From: Brachymonas denitrificans
GTDB taxonomy: Bacteria; Pseudomonadota; Gammaproteobacteria; Burkholderiales; Burkholderiaceae_C
Assembly: GCF_907163135.1 (NCBI RefSeq)
Contig: NZ_CAJQUA010000001.1
Span: forward strand, 2,433,001-2,497,000
Direction: 5' to 3'
Length of the DNA: 64,000 nt
Shown: positions 39,480-49,361 of the stretch, one piece after another
Numbering within the stretch: position 1 is the stretch's first letter
How the letters are laid out: every line of letters starts with the position of its first letter
The notes under the pieces: generated by a model
Seen by the model: the letters and a program-made list of their open reading frames with translations, nothing else
The model's database searches: none
Told to the model about the DNA's origin: nothing
Program-made: the position numbers and the translations under genes

Positions 39480-40901
39480 TCAGGCCGAGTGGCCGGTTTC
39501 CTGCTGCAACTGGCGCAGGCGGCGGTACAGCGTGCGCTCGCTGATGCCGAGCGCGCGCGCCAGCTCTGCGCGATTGCCCGCATGGCGCTGCAGTGCCTGC
39601 AGCAGGGCCTGACGCTCGAGTTGCTGCAGGGTTGCGACAGGCGCCGCACGGAAAGCGCTGCCAGCGTCCGCAAGGGCGGTGGTGCCGTGGCCAGGGGAGG
39701 CCGCGGAGGCGGGCAGACTGTACGCACCGGGCAGGGCCGCAGCAGCTTGCCAGGCCGTTGCCTCGGGCTGCAGTGCCTGCGCCATCAGTGCCGCATCCAG
39801 CACCTCGCCATCGGCCAGCAGGCAGGCGCGCTCCAGCACATTGCGCAGCTCGCGCACGTTGCCGGGGAAGGGCCAGGTCTGCAGGCAATGCAGCGCAGCG
39901 GCACTGAGCCGCATGTCGCGCCCCGGTGCCAGGCGTTGCAGCAGGTGCGCGGCCAGCGCGGGAATGTCCTGCACCCGCTCGCGCAGCGGCGGCAGCCGGA
40001 TCGGAAAGGTGGACAGGCGGTAGTACAGGTCCTGGCGGAACTTGCCGGCAGCCACCATGTCGGGCAGGCTGCGGTGCGAGGCCGAGATCAGCCGCACATC
40101 CACATGGCGCAGCTCGGTGCTGCCGACGCGGCGGTAGGTGCCGGTTTCGAGCAGGCGCAGCAGCTTGACCTGCATGGACAGTGGTATGTCGCCCACCTCG
40201 TCCAGGAACAGGGTGCCCCCGCTGGCAGCCTCGACCAGACCGGGCTTGCTTTGCGAGGCACCGGTAAAGGCGCCTTTCTCGTGGCCGAACAGTTCCGATT
40301 CGAACAGGGTCTCGGCCAGGCTGGCGCATTCCACCACCACGAAGGCATGGCTGCGCCGGTTGCTGCTTTCGTGCAGCGCATGCGCCACCAGTTCCTTGCC
40401 GGTGCCGGATTCGCCGTGCAGCAGCACGCTGGCCTCGGAGGGCGCCACGCGCGACACCATTTCCAGCATGCGGCGGAAGGCCGGCGAGGTGCCGGTTAGC
40501 CGGGGGCCGCCCTCGGGTGCATGCATGCGCAGCGGCTCCATCTTCTCGATGAAGTAGCGCAGCTCGCCGCGGGCATTGCGGATGGGCGCCAGTTCGATCT
40601 GCACGTATTCCTCGCCCTGCGGCGTATGGTGCAGGTGCAGCACGCGCTCGCGCTGGCCGGATTGCAGCGCCTGCGCCAGCGGGCAGGTTTCACCGGCCTG
40701 GTCGCAGGGTACATCGGAGCGGTGCGAGGCTTCGTGGCAGCGCTGGCCGATGATGGCGGCGCTGTGGCCATAGATGCGCTGGTAGGCGGCATTGGCAGCG
40801 CGGATGCGGTAGGCGCTGTCGCAGACGATGTGCGGCTCGGGCAGGCTGTCGAGGTAGGACAGCATTTCATGCGGCAGCGTGTCGGTGGGGACGGGTGACA
40901 T
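39480..40901 (-). CDS. Sigma54-dependent transcriptional activator with Cys-rich PAS domain
   Basis: About 473 residues from MSPVPTDTLPHEMLSYLDSL (ATG codons at 40910 and 40868 are alternatives; none has a clear ribosome site). The N-terminal PAS-type sensor (about residues 15-115) contains RCHEASHRSDVPC and ETCPL, three cysteines and several histidines that could bind a metal or sense redox. The AAA+ domain has Walker A GESGTGKE and the sigma54-contacting loop GAFTGA, and the C terminus is a Fis-type helix-turn-helix (NRAELARALGISERTLYRRL). It lies between the octaheme/cytochrome b genes and the cyd operon; the latter has a sigma54 promoter, so it is the likely target. Inverted repeats overlap its start. 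Confidence 0.9.
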   Translation of the reverse strand: MSPVPTDTLPHEMLSYLDSLPEPHIVCDSAYRIRAANAAYQRIYGHSAAIIGQRCHEASHRSDVPCDQAGETCPLAQALQSGQRERVLHLHHTPQGEEYVQIELAPIRNARGELRYFIEKMEPLRMHAPEGGPRLTGTSPAFRRMLEMVSRVAPSEASVLLHGESGTGKELVAHALHESSNRRSHAFVVVECASLAETLFESELFGHEKGAFTGASQSKPGLVEAASGGTLFLDEVGDIPLSMQVKLLRLLETGTYRRVGSTELRHVDVRLISASHRSLPDMVAAGKFRQDLYYRLSTFPIRLPPLRERVQDIPALAAHLLQRLAPGRDMRLSAAALHCLQTWPFPGNVRELRNVLERACLLADGEVLDAALMAQALQPEATAWQAAAALPGAYSLPASAASPGHGTTALADAGSAFRAAPVATLQQLERQALLQALQRHAGNRAELARALGISERTLYRRLRQLQQETGHSA

Positions 40902-40938
40902 GCCTGTCATTCTGGCAGAAATGCTGTCAGAATGACAG
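40897..40938. promoter_or_regulatory. Overlapping inverted repeats at the start of the sigma54 activator gene
   Basis: CTGTCATTCTG (40904-40914) and CAGAATGACAG (40928-40938) are perfect inverted arms 13 bases apart. Inside or beside them are CTGTCA-GAA-TGACAG (40924-40938), TTCTG-G-CAGAA and TGACA-TGCC-TGTCA (40897-40910). They lie about 75-115 bases upstream of the sigma54 promoter of cydP, an enhancer position, and cover the activator start, which would also allow autorepression. The repeats are seen directly; the binding protein is inferred. Confidence 0.65.
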
Positions 40939-41013
40939 TGGCATTGACACGGGTCAAGACTTTGGCGAACAGCAGCCGTTTGCAAGCCCTTGTTTTCTGC
41001 CGTATTTGCAAGT

Positions 41014-41029
41014 TGGCACGATTCTTGTA
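41014..41029 (+). promoter_or_regulatory. Sigma54 promoter of the cytochrome bd operon
   Basis: TGGCACG-ATTC-TTGTA matches the -24/-12 consensus TGGCACG-N4-TTGCA at all but one conserved base. The spacing of GG and the -12 element is exact. The transcript should begin near 41040, right before the ribosome site of cydP. The divergent sigma54 activator gene strengthens the call. Confidence 0.8.
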
Positions 41030-41046
41030 TGGATGGAGGCATGCGC

Positions 41047-41223
41047 ATGCAATGGTCTGATTCCGCACTCGTGCGCCACCTGGTCTGGGTGGTGCTGGTC
41101 AAGCTGGTCCTGCTCACGGCCATCTGGTGGGCGTTCTTCCGCAGCGAGCGGGTGCAAGCCGACGCGGGCAGCACGGCAGCGCACGTTCTCGTCTCCCCCT
41201 CATCGTCAGGAGCTTCGCAGTGA
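41047..41223 (+). CDS. cydP: CydP-like small subunit of cytochrome bd oxidase
   Basis: A 58-residue protein starting MQWSDSALVRHLVWVVLVKLVLL, with GGAGG seven bases before the ATG; an ATG six bases earlier is too close to that site. It has one membrane helix (LVWVVLVKLVLLTAIWWAFF) followed by a short polar tail. This layout and position before cydA match the putative small subunit CydP. The stop overlaps the GTG start of cydA by four bases, so the two should be made together. Confidence 0.78.
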   Translation: MQWSDSALVRHLVWVVLVKLVLLTAIWWAFFRSERVQADAGSTAAHVLVSPSSSGASQ

Positions 41224-42791
41224 TATCCGAACAACTGGTTGACTTGTCGCGGCTGCAGTTTGCCGCCACGGCCATGTACCACTTCCTCTTCGTGCCGCTC
41301 ACGCTCGGCATGGTCTGGCTGCTGGTGATCATGGAAAGCGTTTACGTGATGACCGGCAAGGTCATCTGGAAGGACATGACGCGCTTCTGGGGCAAGCTGT
41401 TCGGCATCAACTTCGCCCTGGGCGTGACCACCGGCATCACGCTGGAATTCCAGTTCGGCACCAACTGGGCCTATTACTCACACTATGTGGGCGATATTTT
41501 CGGCGCGCCGCTGGCGATCGAGGGGCTGATGGCCTTCTTCCTCGAATCGACCATGATCGGCCTGTTCTTCTTCGGCTGGGACCGTCTGAGCAAGCCGCAG
41601 CATTTGCTGGTGACCACGCTGATGGCCATCGGCACCAATCTGTCGGCGCTGTGGATCCTGATTGCCAACGGCTGGATGCAGGCCCCGGTGGGCGCCGAGT
41701 TCAACTTCGAAACCATGCGCATGGAGATGACCGACTTCATGGCCATCGTGTTCAACCCGGATGCGCAGGCCAAGTTCGTGCACACCGTGTCGGCCGGCTA
41801 CGTGACGGGTGCCATGTTCGTGCTGTCCATCTCGGCCTGGTACCTGCTCAAGGGGCGCAACGTGGAGTTTGCCAAGCGCAGTTTCCGCGTGGCGGCTGCC
41901 TTTGGCCTGGCGTCCATCCTGTCGGTGATCGTGCTGGGAGATGAATCCGGCTATACCGTGGGCGAGGCGCAGCAGACCAAGATGGCCTCGCTCGAGGCGA
42001 TGTGGGAAACCGAGCCGGCGCCGGCCGGGCTCAAGCTGGTGGCCGGCATCAACGAGGCCGAGCAGAAGAACGACTGGGAGATCGAGATTCCGTGGGTGAT
42101 GGGCATCATCGGTACGCGCTCGCTCGACCGGCAGATTCCCGGCATCCACGATATCAAGCAGAAGAACCGCGAGCGCATCGAGCGCGGCATTCCGGCCGTG
42201 GTGGCGCTGGAGGCCCTGCGCAAGGACCGCAACGATGCCGAGGCGCTGCGCGTATTCAAGGAACACCAGAACGATCTGGGCTTCGGTCTGCTGCTGAAGA
42301 AATACACCACCGACGTGCGCCAGGCCACGCCCGAAATGATCCAGAAGGCGGTGGACAGCACGGTGCCGCGCGTGACGCCCATGTTCTGGAGCTTCCGCAT
42401 CATGGTCGGGCTGGGCTTTCTGATGCTGGCGCTGTTTACGCTGGCGTTCTGGGAAACGCTCAAGGGCCGCTTCAGCGAGAAGCGCTGGCTGCTGCACTGG
42501 GCGCTGTGGATGCTGCCCGCGCCCTGGATCGCCGCCGAACTGGGCTGGTTCGTGGCCGAGTACGGCCGCCAGCCCTGGACTATCTACGGCGTGCTGCCGA
42601 CGCACCTGTCGGTGTCCACGCTCAGCGTGGAGAGCCTGTATGGCTCGCTGGCGGGCTTCGTCGGCTTCTACACCTTGCTGCTGATCATCGAGATGTACCT
42701 GATGATCAAGTTTGCCCGCAAGGGGCCGGGCAGCCTTGGCACCGGACGCTATGACAACGACGTGGCACAGCAGCCGCGCACGCAGGCCTGA
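41220..42791 (+). CDS. cydA: Cytochrome bd ubiquinol oxidase subunit I
   Basis: A 523-residue subunit with a GTG start (VISEQLVDLSRLQF) and AGGAG seven bases upstream; the open frame before it has no similarity. Heme ligands expected from the family are seen: His21 in MYHFLFVPLTLG, and conserved segments FGTNWAYYSHYVGDIFGAPLAIEGL and GRQPWTIYGVLPT. The Q-loop between is of the short type. It oxidises quinol and reduces oxygen with high affinity, and bd oxidases are known to resist sulfide and nitric oxide. Confidence 0.97.
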   Translation: MISEQLVDLSRLQFAATAMYHFLFVPLTLGMVWLLVIMESVYVMTGKVIWKDMTRFWGKLFGINFALGVTTGITLEFQFGTNWAYYSHYVGDIFGAPLAIEGLMAFFLESTMIGLFFFGWDRLSKPQHLLVTTLMAIGTNLSALWILIANGWMQAPVGAEFNFETMRMEMTDFMAIVFNPDAQAKFVHTVSAGYVTGAMFVLSISAWYLLKGRNVEFAKRSFRVAAAFGLASILSVIVLGDESGYTVGEAQQTKMASLEAMWETEPAPAGLKLVAGINEAEQKNDWEIEIPWVMGIIGTRSLDRQIPGIHDIKQKNRERIERGIPAVVALEALRKDRNDAEALRVFKEHQNDLGFGLLLKKYTTDVRQATPEMIQKAVDSTVPRVTPMFWSFRIMVGLGFLMLALFTLAFWETLKGRFSEKRWLLHWALWMLPAPWIAAELGWFVAEYGRQPWTIYGVLPTHLSVSTLSVESLYGSLAGFVGFYTLLLIIEMYLMIKFARKGPGSLGTGRYDNDVAQQPRTQA

Positions 42792-42803
42792 GGAGGACAC
42801 ACC

Positions 42804-43946
42804 ATGCTGGACTATCCAACCCTGAAAATCATCTGGTGGCTGCTGGTGGGCGTGCTGCTGATTGGCTTTGCCATCATGGACGGGCATGACATGGGCGTGG
42901 GCACGCTGCTGCCCTTCGTCGGCAAGACCGACGACGAGCGCCGCGTGGTCATCAACTCGGTGGGCATGCACTGGGAGGGCAACCAGGTCTGGTTCATTAC
43001 CGGCGGCGGCGCCATCTTTGCCGCCTGGCCGCTGATCTACGCCACGGCCTTCAGCGGCTTCTACTGGGCCATGATGGCCGCGCTGTGGGCGCTGTTCTTC
43101 CGGCCGGTCGGCTTCAAGTACCGCAGCCTGCTCAAGGACGCGCAGTGGCGCCGCAGCTGGGACTGGGGCCTGTTCGTCGGCGGCTTCGTGCCCCCGGTGA
43201 TCTTCGGCGTGGCTTTCGGCAACCTGCTGCAGGGTGTGCCGTTCCAGTTCAACGAGCTGCTGATGGTGAACTACACCGGCAGCTTCTGGCAACTGCTCAA
43301 TCCGTTTGCACTGCTGGCCGGCATCGTCTCCAGCGCCATGATCACGCTGCAGGGCGCCGTCTATCTGGCGCACCGCACCGAGGGTGCGATCCAGCGCCGT
43401 TCCGCAACGGCAGCGCTGTGGTCGGCCGTGCTGATGGTACTGGCTTTCGTGGGCGCCGGCCTGTGGCTGCGCTATGGCGGCATCCAGGGCTATGCCATCA
43501 CGTCCGTGGTGGATCCGGCCGCGCTGCCCAACCCGCTGGGCAAGACGGTGGAACGCAGCGCCGATGGCTGGTGGATCAACTACGCGCGGCAGCCGCTGCT
43601 GTGGCTGCTGCCCTTGCTGGGCATCGCCGGGGCCCTGTTGGCCGCGCTGCTGACCAGGGCAGGGCGCACGCTGACGGCCTTCGTGCTGTCCTCGCTCGCC
43701 ATCGTGGGCGTGATCGGCACGGCAGGGGCGGCCATGTTCCCGTTCCTGATGCCCTCGTCCTCCCATCCGGATTCCAGTCTGACAGTGTGGGACAGCGTCT
43801 CCAGCCACCTGACCCTGGGAGTGATGTTCTGGGCCACGCTGATCTTCATGCCGCTGATCATCTTCTACACCGGCTGGGCCTACCGCGTGATGCGCGGCAA
43901 GATCACGGTGGAGCAAATCCGCGCCAATGACCATTCGGCCTACTGA
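42804..43946 (+). CDS. cydB: Cytochrome bd ubiquinol oxidase subunit II
   Basis: A 380-residue membrane protein starting MLDYPTLKIIWWLLVGVLLIGFAIMDGHDMGVGTLLPFVG, the CydB signature, with NSVGMHWEGNQVWFITGGGAIFAAWPLIYA following. Eight to nine hydrophobic segments fit the family. It pairs with CydA; the ATG follows the cydA stop by 12 bases with an AGGAGG-like site. Confidence 0.97.
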   Translation: MLDYPTLKIIWWLLVGVLLIGFAIMDGHDMGVGTLLPFVGKTDDERRVVINSVGMHWEGNQVWFITGGGAIFAAWPLIYATAFSGFYWAMMAALWALFFRPVGFKYRSLLKDAQWRRSWDWGLFVGGFVPPVIFGVAFGNLLQGVPFQFNELLMVNYTGSFWQLLNPFALLAGIVSSAMITLQGAVYLAHRTEGAIQRRSATAALWSAVLMVLAFVGAGLWLRYGGIQGYAITSVVDPAALPNPLGKTVERSADGWWINYARQPLLWLLPLLGIAGALLAALLTRAGRTLTAFVLSSLAIVGVIGTAGAAMFPFLMPSSSHPDSSLTVWDSVSSHLTLGVMFWATLIFMPLIIFYTGWAYRVMRGKITVEQIRANDHSAY

Positions 43947-43976
43947 GGCCAACGCCAAGCAACAAGGAGAAAACGC

Positions 43977-44099
43977 ATGTGGTATTTTGCCTGGGTCCTG
44001 GGCGTCGGCTTTGCCGTGCTGCTGGCCATCCTGAACGCCATGTGGGGCGAGAACGAGGAGGCCCGCGCCGAGGCCGCGCAGCGCAAGGACGGCGCATGA
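43977..44099 (+). CDS. cydX: Cytochrome bd small subunit CydX
   Basis: A 40-residue protein starting MWYFAWVLGVGFAVLLAILN, with AAGGAG seven bases before the ATG. The single helix and the MWGENEEARAE continuation are the CydX family pattern. CydX stabilises the heme environment of CydA. Its stop overlaps the ATG of the next gene by four bases. Confidence 0.95.
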   Translation: MWYFAWVLGVGFAVLLAILNAMWGENEEARAEAAQRKDGA

Positions 44100-44368
44100 G
44101 CGAGGCGACAGGCAGCCGCGGCCTGCGCTGGCCCAGCCTGCTCGCCGGCATCGGCATCATGCTGGGCATCACGCTCTATCCGCTCGGCATCACGCATGCC
44201 GATGGCAGCGCCGACCATGGCATGGCGCTGCTGCTGTGCTGGTCCATGGCGGCGGGCATCGTGCACGGGGTTGGCTATGTGCCGCGCTTCTGGCTGTGGC
44301 GCTGGCTGCTGTCCGGCTGGGCCTGTCTGCTGGCCCTGCTGGGCGCAGTGGCGCTGAAACTGCTGTGA
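44096..44368 (+). CDS. ybgE: Cyd operon protein YbgE
   Basis: A 90-residue membrane protein starting MSEATGSRGLRWPSLLAGIG. Three hydrophobic segments and the motif ADHGMALLLCWSMAAGIVHGVGYVPR, with HG-x-GYVP, match the YbgE family always found after cydX. Its role is not well established. It overlaps cydX by four bases and ends the operon. Confidence 0.88.
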   Translation: MSEATGSRGLRWPSLLAGIGIMLGITLYPLGITHADGSADHGMALLLCWSMAAGIVHGVGYVPRFWLWRWLLSGWACLLALLGAVALKLL

Positions 44369-44509
44369 CAGGGTGGCCGGATTGGCAGACAATGGGCGCA
44401 CGGGCCGGCGGCGCATATCCCGACCGACCCGTGCTGCACAACAATTAAAGTTTGTGTAAACTGTAGGACTCACCAAGGGCCACTGGCTGGCCCGGATCGG
44501 ACTGCCGCC

Positions 44510-44914
44510 ATGTCGCTTCCCAGCTATGCCCTGACCGTCGAACTGCAGCGCCCGTTTGCGGCGGCGTTGGCAGACCTGCGCCAGGCGCTGGAAGCCGAAG
44601 GCCTGCAGATTCTGCACGCCCTCGACCTGCAGGCCGGCCCGATGCCGGAGGCGCCCCCGCAGCAGTTGCTCGGCCTCTGGGCCGCGCCGCTGGGCGAAGC
44701 CATGCATGCCGAGCCGCAACTGGGCGCGCTGCTGCCGCTGGGTGCCTACGTGGTCGCCGTGGCGCCCGGCCATACCCATGTGGCCCTGCAGGATCCGATG
44801 CTGCTGGCCGCCCAGACCCGCAACAGCGAGGTGCGCAAGGCCTGCAAGACGCTGTACATCAGCCTGCGCCGTGTGGTCGACCGTCTGATGCTGGGCCCGC
44901 CCATCACTTTCTGA
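44510..44914 (+). CDS. DUF302-family protein
   Basis: A 134-residue protein starting MSLPSYALTVELQRPFAAALADLRQALEAEGLQILHALDL. The pattern of a first strand, a helix with F-x-AL-x-LR-AL-EGL, and the core PLGAYVVAVAPGHTHVALQDPMLL fits DUF302, whose molecular role is unknown but which often neighbours sulfur or membrane-energy genes. No signal peptide. It lies 16 bases before the SQR-like gene and is probably co-transcribed with it. An AGTTT-GTGT-AAACT palindrome (44449-44462) in its upstream region may be an operator. Confidence 0.78.
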   Translation: MSLPSYALTVELQRPFAAALADLRQALEAEGLQILHALDLQAGPMPEAPPQQLLGLWAAPLGEAMHAEPQLGALLPLGAYVVAVAPGHTHVALQDPMLLAAQTRNSEVRKACKTLYISLRRVVDRLMLGPPITF

Positions 44915-44930
44915 TCGCCTGGAACCTGCC

Positions 44931-46064
44931 ATGCCCAACACCCACATCACCATCCTCGGCGCCGGCTTCGGTGGCCTGTCCAGCGTGCGCATGCTGCGCA
45001 AGCAGGGCTTCAGGGGCCGCATCACCGTGGTAGCGCCGCGGGCCGAACTGCACTACCTGCCCGGCACCATCTGGATTCCCAGCGGCCTGCGCACGCGCGA
45101 GCAGCTGGTGGTGCCGCTGGACAACTTCTTCCGCCGCATGCAGGTGGAGCATGTGGCCGCGCAGGTGACCGGCCTGTCGGACGATGCGCGCACTGTGCAG
45201 ACCAGCAGCGGCATGGTGCAGACCGATGCCCTGATCGTGGCCTCGGGCGGGCGCTTCATCCGCAAGCTGCCCGGCATCGAGCATGCGATCACGCCCTGCG
45301 AGGGCATCGCCGCGGCCGAGCAGATCCGCGACCGCCTGCGCGCCATGCAGGGCGGCACCATTGCCGTCGGCTTCGGCGCCAATCCGAACGAGCAGAGCGC
45401 AGTGCGCGGCGGGCCGATGTTCGAATTCCTGTTCGGCATCGACGAGCAGCTGCGGCGCGAAGGGCGGCGCGACAAGTTCGAGCTGGTGTTCTTCAACCCC
45501 TCGCCGCGCCCGGGCAACCGCCTGGGCGACAAGGCGGTGGACCATCTGCTCGGCGAAATGCAGCGGCGCAACATCCGCACGCACCTGGGCCACAAGATGG
45601 TGCGCTTCGAGGCCGACAAGGTGGTGACCGAAGGCGGTGAATTTGCCGCCGACCTGATCCTGTTCATGCCCGGCCTGACCGGCCCCGCCTGGCTGGACCA
45701 GAGCCCGCTGCCGCGCTCGCCGGGTGGCATGGTGCAGGCCGATGCACACTGCAAGGTGGCCGGCTTCGACAAGGTCTATGTGGTGGGTGACAGCGGCAGC
45801 TTCCCCGGCCCGGACTGGATGCCCAAGCAGGCGCACATGGCCGATCTGCAAGCCGAAGCCGCGGCCGCCAACCTGCTGGCCGAGTTGGCGGGCAAGCCGG
45901 CGCGGCGTGGTTTCAAGGTGGAGCTGGTGTGCATCATCGATGCGATCGACAAGGGCTCGCTGGTGTACCGCACCGAGCAGCGCAACGTGCTGCTGCCCTC
46001 CACGCGCGTGTTCCACTGGGCCAAGCGTGGCTTCGAGCGGCGCTATCTGGCGCAATATCGCTAG
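44931..46064 (+). CDS. SQR-like pyridine nucleotide-disulfide family flavoprotein
   Basis: A 377-residue flavoprotein. The N-terminal FAD loop is ILGAGFGGLSSVRML, and the second FAD contact is VYVVGDSGSFPGPDWMPKQAHMADLQAEAAA, as in sulfide:quinone oxidoreductases and flavocytochrome c dehydrogenases. Only three cysteines exist (Cys123, Cys274, Cys334). Cys123 and Cys334 lie where SQR cysteines are expected, but no cysteine is seen near residue 156-160, where the other half of the redox pair would be. So it may be a divergent SQR or an NDH-2-like quinone reductase. The neighbouring rhodanese and DUF302 genes favour sulfur chemistry. Confidence 0.78.
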   Translation: MPNTHITILGAGFGGLSSVRMLRKQGFRGRITVVAPRAELHYLPGTIWIPSGLRTREQLVVPLDNFFRRMQVEHVAAQVTGLSDDARTVQTSSGMVQTDALIVASGGRFIRKLPGIEHAITPCEGIAAAEQIRDRLRAMQGGTIAVGFGANPNEQSAVRGGPMFEFLFGIDEQLRREGRRDKFELVFFNPSPRPGNRLGDKAVDHLLGEMQRRNIRTHLGHKMVRFEADKVVTEGGEFAADLILFMPGLTGPAWLDQSPLPRSPGGMVQADAHCKVAGFDKVYVVGDSGSFPGPDWMPKQAHMADLQAEAAAANLLAELAGKPARRGFKVELVCIIDAIDKGSLVYRTEQRNVLLPSTRVFHWAKRGFERRYLAQYR

Positions 46065-46086
46065 ACCTTGACGGGTGGAGAAATGA

Positions 46087-46113
46087 CGCCCTGCCGGCGA
46101 GGCGGGCAGGGCG
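46087..46113. terminator. Hairpin between the convergent SQR-like and rhodanese genes
   Basis: CGCCCTGCC (46087-46095) pairs with GGCAGGGCG (46105-46113) over a nine-base loop. There is no T-run, but its place between two convergent stop codons suggests a bidirectional transcription barrier. Confidence 0.5.
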
Positions 46114-46155
46114 GTGTGGCCGGGCGCGCAGGCCCGTTAGAGGCATCAGGCAGGA

Positions 46156-46488
46156 TCAGCCTGCGACCAGCGGCTTGCCGAACACGGCAGCCACTTCCTG
46201 CGGGCTGCCGCCGTTGGTGACGCGGCTGTAGCCCATCTGCGCGAGCAGGGCCTGCGCCATGCTGGAGCGGCCACCGCTGGCGCAGTACACCACGATCGGC
46301 TGGTCCTTGTCCTCCACGGGCACGGGGCAGCCACTCATCAGGTCGCTCAATGGCAGCAGCAGCGCGCCCTGCACATGGCCCATCTGGAATTCTCCGGGGC
46401 TGCGTACATCGACGATCACGCTGTCAGCGGGCACATCGGCCATCTTGTTGCGCGCCATGTCGGCACGCAGTTGTTCCAGCCAGTTCAT
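46156..46488 (-). CDS. Rhodanese-like protein
   Basis: A 110-residue single-domain rhodanese starting MNWLEQLRADMARNKMADVPAD, with GGAG six bases before the ATG. The domain includes VIVDVRSPGEFQMGHVQGALLLPLS and the active-site cysteine loop VVYCASGGRSSMAQALL. It probably transfers sulfane sulfur to a thiol acceptor such as glutathione or cyanide. No signal peptide, so it is cytoplasmic. It faces the SQR-like gene end to end. Confidence 0.9.
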   Translation of the reverse strand: MNWLEQLRADMARNKMADVPADSVIVDVRSPGEFQMGHVQGALLLPLSDLMSGCPVPVEDKDQPIVVYCASGGRSSMAQALLAQMGYSRVTNGGSPQEVAAVFGKPLVAG

Positions 46489-46555
46489 GGCGCTCCATTC
46501 ATTTGCAGTTGGGGGCACACGGAGCGATCGTCCGCGCAATCCGATAGTTTATAAA

Positions 46556-46583
46556 TAAATAGAGCGACTCGTCCAGCAATCAA
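46556..46583 (-). promoter_or_regulatory. Putative sigma70 promoter of the rhodanese gene
   Basis: Minus-strand TTGATT (46583-46578) and TATTTA (46561-46556) are 16 bases apart in an AT-rich patch of an otherwise GC-rich region, about 70 bases upstream of the rhodanese ATG. Confidence 0.45.
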
Positions 46584-46614
46584 GTGAGCGGGACGATGCA
46601 TGTGCAACAGCGTT

Positions 46615-48070
<1,456 letters not shown>

Positions 48071-48262
48071 TGCAGAATCCTTCTTGTGAACGCATCCATT
48101 GTGCATCAAGCTGAAGCGCCTGGTGTAGGCAATGTTCGCCGGAGCTTGTAAAACTGTGAAGAAATACCGTAACTTGGATGTGCTTCGTGAGGATGATCCG
48201 AGTTGCTGCGATGCAACAAGATCCCGTGCAAAACAGTCAGGATTAAGTCAGGCAAGGCGGGC

Positions 48263-49324
48263 TCAGGCAGCGTCTGCCTTGCGCTGCAGCAGCATGGCGT
48301 CACCATAGCTGAAGAAACGGTAGCGCTGTGCAATCGCATGCTGGTAGAGCGCCATGATGTGCCCGTAGCCGGCAAAGGCGCTGACCAGCATCATCAGGGT
48401 GCTCTTGGGCAGATGGAAATTGGTGAGCAGCATGTCCACGGTACGGAACTGGTAGCCGGGGGTGATGAAGATGTCGGTATCGCCCTGGGCTTGGCCGCAG
48501 GTGGCCCAGCTTTCCAGGGCGCGCACGCTGGTGGTGCCCACGGCCAGCACGCGGCCGCCGCGGGCGCGGCAGGCGGCGATGGCATCGGCCGTGGCCTGGG
48601 GCACCTCGTAGCGCTCGAAGTGCATCACGTGCTCGGCGATGTTCTCGGTCTTGACCGGCTGGAAGGTGCCGGCACCCACGTGCAGGGTGACGCTGGCGCG
48701 CTGCACGCCGGCTGCGTCGAGCGTGGCGAGCATGGCTTCGTCGAAGTGCAGCGCGGCGGTGGGGGCGGCCACGGCGCCGGGACTGCGGGCGAACACGGTC
48801 TGGTAGCGGCGCTCGTCCTCGGCACTGTCGGCATGGGTGATGTAGGGTGGCAGCGGCACGTGGCCGTGCTGCGCCATCAGGGTGTAGGGATCTTCGCTGA
48901 ACTGGAAGCGGAAGATCGGGCCGTCTGCGTTGGGCCAGCGGCCGAGCAGGGTGGCGGTAAAGCCGCCGTCCATCTGCAGCACGGTGCCGGGCTGCGGCTT
49001 CTTGCTCACCTTCATGTGGGCGGCCACGGTATGGGGCAGGTCCGGCTCGTGCAGCACGCGCTCGACCAGCAGTTCCAGCCGGCCGCCGCTGGGTTTGTGG
49101 CCGAACAGGCGGGCTTTCACCACCTGCGTGTCGTTGAACACCATCAGGTCACCGGCGCGCAGCAGGGCGGGCAGCTCGCGGAACTGGCGGTCCTGCGGGG
49201 CCGGGCCGGTGCCGTCGAGCAGGCGCGAGCCGGTGCGCTCGGCAGCGGGGTGCTGGGCGATCAGTTCGGGCGGCAGGTGAAAATCGAAATCGCTGAGGGT
49301 GAAGCGGGAAGGAGCGCTGGGCAT
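48263..49324 (-). CDS. queA: S-adenosylmethionine:tRNA ribosyltransferase-isomerase QueA
   Basis: A 353-residue QueA starting [27 protein letters not shown]. The family motifs are [45 protein letters not shown] and the [21 protein letters not shown] end. It builds the epoxycyclopentane of queuosine from SAM on preQ1-tRNA. It is divergent from recG with 37 bases between starts. Confidence 0.96.
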   Translation of the reverse strand: MPSAPSRFTLSDFDFHLPPELIAQHPAAERTGSRLLDGTGPAPQDRQFRELPALLRAGDLMVFNDTQVVKARLFGHKPSGGRLELLVERVLHEPDLPHTVAAHMKVSKKPQPGTVLQMDGGFTATLLGRWPNADGPIFRFQFSEDPYTLMAQHGHVPLPPYITHADSAEDERRYQTVFARSPGAVAAPTAALHFDEAMLATLDAAGVQRASVTLHVGAGTFQPVKTENIAEHVMHFERYEVPQATADAIAACRARGGRVLAVGTTSVRALESWATCGQAQGDTDIFITPGYQFRTVDMLLTNFHLPKSTLMMLVSAFAGYGHIMALYQHAIAQRYRFFSYGDAMLLQRKADAA

Positions 49325-49361
49325 GGCGGGGCGGACAGGGAAAAACAGGCAGAATTGTCCC

